NCBI GenBank assembly: GCA_946803715.1
Contig: CAMPET010000567.1
Span: 1 to 10,914, forward strand
Length of the DNA stretch: 10,914 nucleotides
From: Beroe ovata
Taxonomy: Eukaryota; Ctenophora; Nuda; Beroida; Beroidae
Direction of reading: 5' to 3'
Below are positions 9,201 through 10,914 of this stretch, piece after piece (the first letter of the stretch is position 1; each line of letters opens with the position of its first letter). The notes under the pieces are model-generated. The model was not told the DNA's origin. It made no database searches and saw only the letters and a program-made list of their open reading frames with translations. The position numbers and the translations under genes are program-made.

Positions 9201-10392
9201 GGATGACAGGAGCAGTGAAGATTCTGCCCGAAACATCCACAACTATCACGAACCTCAGTGCCTCCTTCCCCCGATCTGAAAGTCCCCTTAGGGCAGGGCG
9301 TGGGTAGTGTGGCACCAGCTGTACAGTAGTGTCCAGAGGGACACTTGTATCCCGTAGTCTCGTCCTACGAGAGAAGAGGAGAGGGGTAAGTGAGGAACGT
9401 GAAATAGCGGGGATCAGCTAGTGCTCGGTTCTTTCGAAAAAGGAAGGATGTTCCTACGACAACAAGGCCAGTTATTCGCTTTTCTAATACCTCAGGATTG
9501 GGAACTTGAGCTCCGTTCTTGCAGATATAGCCAGCATCACACTCCAGCTCTGGATTCTCTGTGCCTGATGAAAGAGGAAAGTGATCTTATTTCTGTCCCT
9601 CTTTCTATCCCGTCTCTATATTATCTTCTTATTCAAAATCTTAAAATCAACAATAAGATCCTACGATATCCAATGGAAGAATTACGAACCAACTAGACAG
9701 TAGTGGCCTGGTGAACACGGTTCACATTCATTCTCAGACACTGATTCTGTATTGGAGTTGTACGTTCCCTGAAATAATCATTTCTAGTATGAGAACCATA
9801 GATTCCAATGTGGATCCTTCCCAATATGGGGCTAGCATGACGGAGATGAAGCTTTCCCCAGTCTCAGATAAATTAATCCGGATTATCAAGGTGTCAAAGT
9901 TAATAGTACCGCTGGGCAGGGTTCTGCCTGCTCGTTCCCCCCAGAGCAGTAATGCCCACTGGGACATGGAGTACCGGCCGTCATCTTAGTGTTGGGGCAG
10001 TACTTCCCGGGAGCACATTTGGAGCACTCATTGGGAGTGCCCTCGTCCTGGGAGAGGGCAATATGTCAACACTGGAGCTGGCGTTGAAGGGTTGTCATGA
10101 CCATTGATCATATGAGAAGGTTGTCAATTGTCATGATCGTATGAAAAGGTTGTCATGGGTAATGATCATGTGTATCGGTTGTCATGGAAACAAATCGCGC
10201 AGAGGTAAAATCTCTGAACTCACGGCGCTGTAAGTCCCGGCCGGACAGGGCACCTGGTCCACGGCCCCGGCTGCTGTGTAGTACCCGGCCTCCGCCTTGT
10301 TCTGAGTGGGCACAGCACTCTGTCCGGTACAGTAGTACCCGGCATTACAGTCACCGGTGGGGGTGGGGCTGTTAGCAGTGGCGCAGTACTTC
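109..10392 (-). CDS. Large multi-exon Cys-rich repeat protein (GCC2/GCC3, ephrin-receptor-like style), internal fragment
   Basis: Thirty-six exons, listed individually below as exon 1 (right) to exon 36 (left), join in one frame: 4544 coding bases, about 1514 codons, no stop. I count about 164 Cys. The protein alternates C-x-x-G-x-[YFW]-C loops with C-P-x-G-[TS]-[YF] loops and C-x-x-C pairs. This matches GCC2/GCC3 (ephrin-receptor-like) repeats, a family of extracellular disulfide-rich modules; the match is by eye. A secreted or surface scaffold or adhesion role is inference; no ligand or pathway can be named. Both ends lie outside the window, so signal peptide, membrane anchor and other domains are not visible. 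Junctions were chosen where GT-AG sites, phase and repeat spacing agreed; all 35 do. The plus strand shows no comparable gene. An array of several genes is unlikely because phase never breaks. Confidence 0.9.
358..541 (-). CDS. Exon 35, Cys-rich repeat with a Ser/Thr-rich insert
   Basis: Acceptor CATCAG|GT, donor CAA|GTGAGT (phase 1 in, 2 out). It reads HYCTHSTLVTDC, SFTFTESTCSAASTDTC, then PLPCEPGHYCVAG and ACPEGTFNT. The first half departs from the repeat: evenly spaced cysteines in a Ser/Thr-rich run. Confidence 0.85.
687..827 (-). CDS. Exon 34, Cys-rich repeats
   Basis: Acceptor TTCCAG|GC, donor ATG|GTTTGT, phase 1 at both ends. It reads QTTGSPADHVCMKGFKC, PAGSTHPVLCAATTFQ and EDTCDICPD. 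Loop spacing is looser than elsewhere (GFKC, AATTF). Confidence 0.85.
970..1081 (-). CDS. Exon 33, Cys-rich repeats
   Basis: Acceptor ACTAG|AAA, donor CTG|GTGAGT (phase 0 in, 1 out). It reads KSAPADCLECPAGFYC, DTAGMSSTEGKEC and NAGFYCPP. The acceptor lacks a strong pyrimidine tract; phase with exon 32 supports it. Confidence 0.85.
1200..1288 (-). CDS. Exon 32, Cys-rich repeat
   Basis: Acceptor TCACAG|CG, donor CAG|GTTCCT, ending in phase 0. It reads VICPAGSYCPAQSG, IQCGAGTYNPDNQ. The donor is the weakest in the gene, but frame and motif both support it. Confidence 0.8.
1391..1546 (-). CDS. Exon 31, Cys-rich repeats
   Basis: Acceptor CTTCAG|GA, donor CAG|GTACTC, phase 1 at both ends. It reads GVCGAGHYCPVGSSAALPC, PKSFYCPGTGNSVLDKTC and SAGYYCPLGSEVAT. 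Confidence 0.88.
1680..1822 (-). CDS. Exon 30, Cys-rich repeats
   Basis: Acceptor TCTCAG|T, donor ACG|GTGATT (phase 1 out). It reads VTGGAALGACKECPAGKYC, ADCPAGRWCAAGSRTES, then DDEN. The acceptor lies inside a perfect 7-bp inverted repeat. Confidence 0.87.
1818..1834. other. Inverted repeat across the exon 30 acceptor
   Basis: tgacact and agtgtca are separated by gag. On the transcript, the 3' splice AG and the first exon bases lie in the stem arm. The right arm is the first minisatellite A unit. Confidence 0.8.
1829..2026. repeat. Intronic minisatellite A, 18-bp unit (24-bp variants)
   Basis: There are ten units plus a partial one. The main unit is gtgtcagcgtacaaagtg (18 bp). Two 24-bp variants contain gcagacataatt at 1847 and 1960, and one unit is 17 bp. 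Most unit lengths are multiples of three, which is why long open frames appear here on both strands; they are not genes. The array starts five bases from the acceptor of exon 30. Confidence 0.92.
2115..2229 (-). CDS. Exon 29, Cys-rich repeats
   Basis: Acceptor TTGCAG|GA, donor TGA|GTGAGT (phase 2 out). It reads YQCLTEAIGTLTDDRKC, PTGHYCVAGVKNAC and PAGTYL. The 3' intron holds the 18-bp minisatellite. Confidence 0.87.
2328..2599 (-). CDS. Exon 28, longest exon, Cys-rich repeats
   Basis: Acceptor TTCTAG|T, donor ACG|GTGAGT. It encodes about 90 residues with ten Cys: DCTQCTAGKYCETAG, SCSAGYFCVAGSQTG, VCPAGYKCPAGSASKVPC, GTGFFQPATQQSDC and VVCQD. It spans more than one repeat without an intron, unlike most exons here. 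Confidence 0.9.
2750..2919 (-). CDS. Exon 27, Cys-rich repeats
   Basis: Acceptor CCCCAG|GGC, donor TGG|GTGAGT (phase 0 in, 2 out). It reads GGKAAEDGECSAGYFC, NFGICPEGSYCEAATSD and CPIGTFG, with an S/P/T-rich link between the first two loops. Its acceptor adjoins an intronic minisatellite. Confidence 0.88.
2931..3048. repeat. Intronic minisatellite B, 16-bp unit
   Basis: Units resemble gtcagtgataagtggt, with 16-bp spacing from 2949 to 3012 and looser copies beyond. It shares the gtggtgtca core and orientation with arrays A and C and abuts the acceptor of exon 27. Reverse-oriented copies (ccactgacacc) follow at about 3064-3092. Confidence 0.88.
3111..3195 (-). CDS. Exon 26, Cys-rich repeat
   Basis: Acceptor CATCAG|G, donor TCG|GTTAGT, ending in phase 0. 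It reads CKPGTYNPQIKSEDEDAC then LPCKATKWCS. CKATKWC is a loop lacking the central Gly. An upstream AA|GTGGTG donor was rejected because it would remove the loop's last Cys and break phase. Confidence 0.82.
3284..3428 (-). CDS. Exon 25, Cys-rich repeats
   Basis: Acceptor TATCAG|CG, donor CAG|GTATCC (phase 2 out). It reads GTKTLERQRSDSTQC, IECVAGTYCEEGAGETDC and PEGHYCLTESREPT. The basic stretch LERQR is atypical for the repeats. Confidence 0.85.
3582..3734 (-). CDS. Exon 24, Cys-rich repeats
   Basis: Acceptor TTTCAG|GC, donor AAG|GTTTGC, phase 1 at both ends. It reads SICDDLGASEPTDVC, PQGFYCPGGSTSET and ECPLNKFCPSQSQSATNC. The junction with exon 25 gives CQAGTK. Confidence 0.85.
3877..4092 (-). 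CDS. Exon 23, Cys-rich repeats
   Basis: Acceptor GCTCAG|AT, donor CAG|GTAAAT, phase 1 at both ends. It reads DCAPGWFCDGNSAIS, RCSLGKYCPSGT, NCPVGKLGYMEG and DCEDCPP. CPVGKLG replaces the usual CPxGTY motif. Confidence 0.88.
4106..4270. repeat. Intronic minisatellite C filling a whole intron
   Basis: About nine gtgtcaa-type copies, spaced mostly 15-16 or 23 bp, reach from the acceptor of exon 23 to the donor of exon 22. The outermost copy overlaps the donor (GTTAGTGACACC on the transcript strand). Degenerate copies (gtttca, gtgcca) occur near 4217 and 4233. Confidence 0.88.
4277..4430 (-). CDS. Exon 22, Cys-rich repeats
   Basis: Acceptor ACTCAG|CTG, donor CTG|GTTAGT (phase 0 in, 1 out). It reads LSAPTGDCPKGHYC, VPCKAGTYNPVTG and CLNCDAGHYCP. 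The donor runs directly into a minisatellite that fills the next intron. Confidence 0.88.
4672..4775 (-). CDS. Exon 21, Cys-rich repeat
   Basis: Acceptor TCCCAG|GA, donor GGG|GTGAGT, ending in phase 0. It reads EANHIPCPAGSYQLATAQ then ECLSCPAGKYCQTAG, a near-perfect CPAG-to-CPAG unit. Confidence 0.88.
4936..5046 (-). CDS. Exon 20, Cys-rich repeats
   Basis: Acceptor CGGCAG|GT, donor CAG|GTATAA, phase 1 at both ends. It reads LANELPAGECQQGYYC, PAGSTSSQQNVC, PAGSYCPA. Confidence 0.88.
5154..5324 (-). CDS. Exon 19, Cys-rich repeats
   Basis: Acceptor CCTCAG|GA, donor CTG|GTAATC, phase 1 at both ends. It reads YYCPPGSSSATQERC, GAGHWCADGAKTAC, PEGTYNSKLTE and KECLGGKYCP. The junction with exon 18 gives CDAGYYC. 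Confidence 0.9.
5478..5606 (-). CDS. Exon 18, Cys-rich repeats
   Basis: Acceptor TGTCAG|GT, donor CTG|GTAAAC, phase 1 at both ends. It reads TYVGGVCPEGYYCPAGTG, TCPETYYCVKGTAAF, THEN QHCDA. The frame stays open upstream into the intron, but that stretch begins at TTG and holds no ATG. Confidence 0.88.
5607..6089. other. Longest intron, no exon detected
   Basis: This 483-bp intron is purine-rich on the plus strand near 5636-5830, with ten G at 5749-5758, so the transcript strand has long pyrimidine runs before exon 18. The left-reading frame continues open to about 5883, but only as leucine/serine/proline-rich read-through from a TTG. Nothing recognisable is seen from 5884 to 6089. Confidence 0.7.
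6090..6153 (-). CDS. Exon 17, smallest exon, Thr/Pro-rich linker
   Basis: Acceptor CCACAG|GGC, donor CAG|GTTTCA. It reads GSSTTTPNTDPEDISSPC then ADA, with one Cys only. It is too short to show as an open frame by itself. Support is phase (0 in, 1 out), good splice sites, and the joined DAGTYVGGVCPEG in exon 18. Confidence 0.75.
6320..6426 (-). CDS. Exon 16, Cys-rich repeat with a CC pair
   Basis: Acceptor TACCAG|GT, donor TCC|GTGAGT, ending in phase 0. It reads TQSADCKSCSPGKACTVAE then DEICAATYFCCS. The adjacent CC after the loop is unusual in this protein; most loops continue with P or T. Confidence 0.84.
6630..6697 (-). CDS. Exon 15, short Cys-rich exon
   Basis: Acceptor TTCCAG|G, donor GAG|GTAAGA (one base completes the upstream codon; phase 1 out). 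It reads YCPAKSTTGVVCPVGTFRGE. The junction with exon 14 gives DACPVGRYCPAK, which restores a normal CPxGxYC loop. Confidence 0.84.
6702..6950. repeat. Tandem duplication of an intron with an exon edge
   Basis: Copy one is about 6702-6821 and copy two about 6834-6950, offset 129 to 132 bp. Shared landmarks are aacagtgttaac, gtaaccaggattt, gatgaagagac and attgctgg[at]ttacctccctac. The copied part includes the last eight bases of exon 14, its donor and a version of the exon 15 acceptor. Confidence 0.88.
6943..7030 (-). CDS. Exon 14, Cys-rich repeat
   Basis: Acceptor CACTAG|GA, donor GAG|GTAATC (phase 2 out). It reads RGSCQDCTAGSICPSAG then DVGDACPVG. The last eight bases, GTAGGGAG, occur again inside the downstream intron as part of a tandem duplication. 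An in-frame alternative AG five bases further into the exon would drop Arg only. Confidence 0.83.
7170..7263 (-). CDS. Exon 13, Cys-rich repeat
   Basis: Acceptor CTTCAG|GCA, donor AAG|GTAGAG (phase 0 in, phase 1 out). It reads ATGNICGKGKFCEEGS, then TPCEPGTFNSQQ. Confidence 0.85.
7323..7362. repeat. Two 20-bp tandem copies of a small palindrome
   Basis: The copies gttggatagcaacgcatatt and gttgcttagcaacgcatagt lie head to tail in the intron before exon 13. Each has GTTG/CAAC arms 13 bp end to end, resembling shortened X-box half-sites. Confidence 0.75.
7377..7456 (-). CDS. Exon 12, Cys-rich repeat
   Basis: Acceptor TTCCAG|GT, donor GGG|GTATGT, ending in phase 0. It reads QTECTLLCREGYYCTSG then AIVDNPVDG. 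The usual CxxC pair is spaced CTLLC here, one residue longer. Confidence 0.83.
7563..7643 (-). CDS. Exon 11, Cys-rich repeat
   Basis: Acceptor ATTCAG|GA, donor CGG|GTATGA, phase 1 at both ends. It reads TFRNLKLGTSVGDCSNC then EAGFYNPET. The start is fixed because it completes CPAGTF with exon 10. Confidence 0.84.
7699..7744. repeat. Short array of accatgaca
   Basis: Three copies begin at 7699, 7716 and 7736, next to the donor of exon 10. The middle link contains ggtgtcacc, related to the core of arrays A to C. Confidence 0.75.
7755..7892 (-). CDS. Exon 10, Cys-rich repeats
   Basis: Acceptor TCTCAG|AC, donor CAG|GTGACA, phase 1 at both ends. It reads KKPCKAGYYCARGS, NECPEGYYCPGNTDR, QPCPA. 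The GTGACA donor overlaps the first unit of a short intronic repeat. Confidence 0.87.
8075..8234 (-). CDS. Exon 9, Cys-rich repeats
   Basis: Acceptor CCGCAG|AAA, donor CAG|GTATGT (phase 1). It reads KCRAGNYCPAGTQDPVPC, EAGTFSAQEGLSAPEHC, then TPCPANFYCEIPGATTDS. All three repeat motifs occur in order, so it serves as a good reference for the repeat unit. Confidence 0.9.
8365..8462 (-). CDS. Exon 8, Cys-rich repeat
   Basis: Acceptor TCCCAG|GG, donor GAG|GTAGGA, ending in phase 0. It reads TISDKSGLAECEPC, then PAGYFCYIDSDTNEPQME. Confidence 0.86.
8600..8635 (-). pseudogene. Relic Cys-rich exon inside the intron between exons 7 and 8
   Basis: After ATATAG, the frame reads GCVEGNHCLRGD and then TGA at 8599-8597. 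The C-x-E-G-x-H-C-L-R-G pattern mimics CPEGHYC loops in real exons. It is out of phase with exons 7 and 8, which join perfectly without it. A 6-bp hairpin (acttgg/ccaagt) lies at 8580-8595. Confidence 0.5.
8650..8663. promoter_or_regulatory. RFX X-box-like palindrome
   Basis: gttgctatggcaac fits the X-box consensus GTHNYYATRRNAAC at all defined positions. X-boxes are bound by RFX factors, often at ciliary genes. Here it is intronic, so it may instead be a chance or repeat-derived palindrome. Confidence 0.3.
8687..8776 (-). CDS. Exon 7, Cys-rich repeats
   Basis: Acceptor TCTCAG|AT, donor GAG|GTGTGT, phase 1 at both ends. It reads YPCPKGYYCPAGTAGD then DAGLRCPR, and the junction with exon 8 gives CPRGTISD. 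The intron on its 3' side holds the relic exon and the X-box match. Confidence 0.86.
8979..9096 (-). CDS. Exon 6, Cys-rich repeats
   Basis: Acceptor CCCCAG|TTG after a C-rich tract, donor CAAA|GTGAGT (phase 1). It reads LSDCTACTKGKECTDIG, then CHPGYFCPPGQSSSQ. The loop CTKGKEC lacks the usual aromatic before the last Cys. Confidence 0.87.
9254..9364 (-). CDS. Exon 5, Cys-rich repeats
   Basis: Acceptor TCGTAG|GAC, donor GAG|GTTCGT, phase 0 at both ends (37 codons). It reads DETTGYKCPSGHYC, then TPCPKGTFRSGEGGTE. It has the same unusual GTTCGT donor as exon 3. Confidence 0.86.
9491..9564 (-). CDS. Exon 4, Cys-rich repeat
   Basis: Acceptor CATCAG|GC, donor GAG|GTATTA, ending in phase 0. It reads TENPELECDAGYICKNG then AQVPNPE. 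The loop CDAGYIC carries Ile where an aromatic residue is usual. Confidence 0.85.
9690..9768 (-). CDS. Exon 3, Cys-rich repeat
   Basis: Acceptor TTTCAG|GGA, donor TTG|GTTCGT (phase 1, inside a Gly codon). It reads GTYNSNTESVSENECEPC followed by SPGHYCLV. The donor is non-consensus at positions +3 to +5, but frame and motif both require it. Confidence 0.85.
9910..10047 (-). CDS. Exon 2, Cys-rich repeats
   Basis: Acceptor TCCCAG|GAC, donor GCG|GTACTA, phase 0 at both ends (46 codons). It reads DEGTPNECSKCAPGKYC, CPSGHYC and EPCPA. The junction with exon 3 completes the canonical CPAGTYN motif, which fixes the donor. Confidence 0.88.
10090..10188. repeat. Intronic array D, 29-bp unit
   Basis: ggttgtca begins at 10090, 10119, 10148 and 10177, exactly 29 bp apart. 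Units also share a tgatcatatga-like segment. It lies between exons 2 and 1. Confidence 0.88.
10224..10392 (-). CDS. Exon 1 of 36 visible; contains a Cys-less loop
   Basis: Acceptor TTACAG|G, donor GCC|GTGAGT. It starts after two bases of a codon and ends in phase 0. It reads (x)KYCATANSP, then CNAGYYCTGQ, then AEAGYYTAAG and CPAGTYSA. The third loop aligns with CNAGYYC but has Ala and Thr where both cysteines should be. The opening KYC implies that a CxxG end lies in the upstream exon. Confidence 0.85.
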
Positions 10393-10914
10393 CTGTAACA
10401 GAGGGGGGGATGTCAGTGAGAAGACAGACAAAGTGAATATGAAACCCCTTTCATTTTATATTTCACTAGAAATGAACGTTAGGTGACTCCATAGGGGATT
10501 CTTACCTAACGTGGGAAAAGAAATTGGAATTTTCCTCGATTTTCCGATGAGCTAGCTCAAAAATTCCTTCGGATTCGAATTCTACGTCAAAAAATAGGCC
10601 AGGAACACTCATTTCCGGTATGCCCCCTGTGAAATTGATTTCGGCCGTTTTTTGGTACCGGTGTGTCCCATTGATTTTCGCGTTTTTGTTGTGCTTGCTT
10701 CCCAGGGGATCGAAATCGTCATTTGGGCGTTGTTTCACGGCAAGTATGAACTTCAAATGATCGCAAAGAGAGTTGATACTTGTAGTATGAGAGTAGGAGA
10801 GATGATTTAGTGAAAAAATAGTGTCGTCAGTGCCTGTTAAGACCTCTTTTAAGACCCTCGAAATCGTAGTATAAAAGTGTGGAGTCACTCACTTCACTTT
10901 TACCGATACTTGGC
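10393..10914. other. Unresolved upstream region with a 128-codon minus-strand open frame
   Basis: Two readings compete. (1) An exon ends at 10506 with donor GTTAG|GTAAGA, phase 2, matching exon 1; a possible acceptor TTTCACAG|GG makes it 10506-10626 and encodes GGIPEMSVPGLFFDVEFESE and onward. It has no Cys, against the style of the gene. (2) A donor at the extreme edge, GCCAA|GTATCG (exon low end 10910), gives ...AK|KYC and could restore C-x5-C spacing, leaving a 517-bp intron. The 128-codon frame is bounded by stops and starts with GTG, not ATG. Confidence 0.45.
10506..10626 (-). CDS. Candidate non-Cys exon (weak)
   Basis: It is open in frame, phase 1 in and phase 2 out, with an AG|GTAAGA donor and a 113-bp intron ending TTACAG before exon 1. 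The product is acidic and aromatic (LFFDVEFESEGIF) and then IEENSNFFSHVR, unlike any other exon here. It could be a different domain, a repeat-derived open frame, or chance. Confidence 0.2.

Noticed and set aside
9734-9967. Minus-strand open frame running through the intron between exons 2 and 3.
   Set aside because: It is in a frame other than the Cys-rich one and has no Cys motif. GTACTA and TTTCAG splice sites remove it and restore CPAGTYN.

Overview
The window reads as nuclear DNA from a eukaryote, most likely an invertebrate animal. Its dominant content is one large, intron-rich gene on the minus strand. I find no prokaryotic operon, no RNA gene, no CRISPR array and no intact mobile element. 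Reading right to left, 36 short GT-AG exons (64 to 272 bp) can be placed between 10392 and 109. Every junction keeps one open frame, giving 4544 coding bases or about 1514 complete codons with no stop. The gene is open at both ends: the first visible exon starts inside a codon, the last ends inside a codon, and no start Met, signal peptide, membrane segment or stop codon is seen. The lineage (sponge, cnidarian, placozoan or another invertebrate) is a guess from protein style and intron density and cannot be settled here.

The encoded segment is about 11% cysteine (roughly 164 residues by hand count). It is built from endless variants of two alternating motifs: C-x-x-G-x-[YFW]-C (CPAGKYC, CPEGYYC, CSAGYFC) and C-P-x-G-[TS]-[YF]-[NSR], with C-x-x-C pairs between them. 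This is the style of GCC2/GCC3 or ephrin-receptor-like Cys-rich repeats, found in large secreted or surface proteins. The ligand and role are unknown.

The 35 internal introns average about 164 bp (88 to 483 bp). Twenty are phase 1, ten phase 0 and five phase 2, and 15 of the phase-1 introns split a glycine codon. Three introns (1823-2114, 2920-3110, 4093-4276) are filled by related minisatellites with a gtggtgtca core. Two others carry short arrays (a 29-bp unit near 10090-10188 and an accatgaca unit near 7699-7744). One intron (6698-6942) is a tandem duplication of itself, including the last bases of the upstream exon, and so contains a decoy 18-nt mini-exon with an in-frame stop. The intron at 8463-8686 holds a relic exon ending in TGA and a perfect match to the RFX X-box consensus.

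The right end (10393-10914) is unresolved. It has a 128-codon minus-strand open frame with a good, phase-compatible donor but almost no cysteine, and a rival splice site lies at the extreme edge that would restore the usual Cys spacing.
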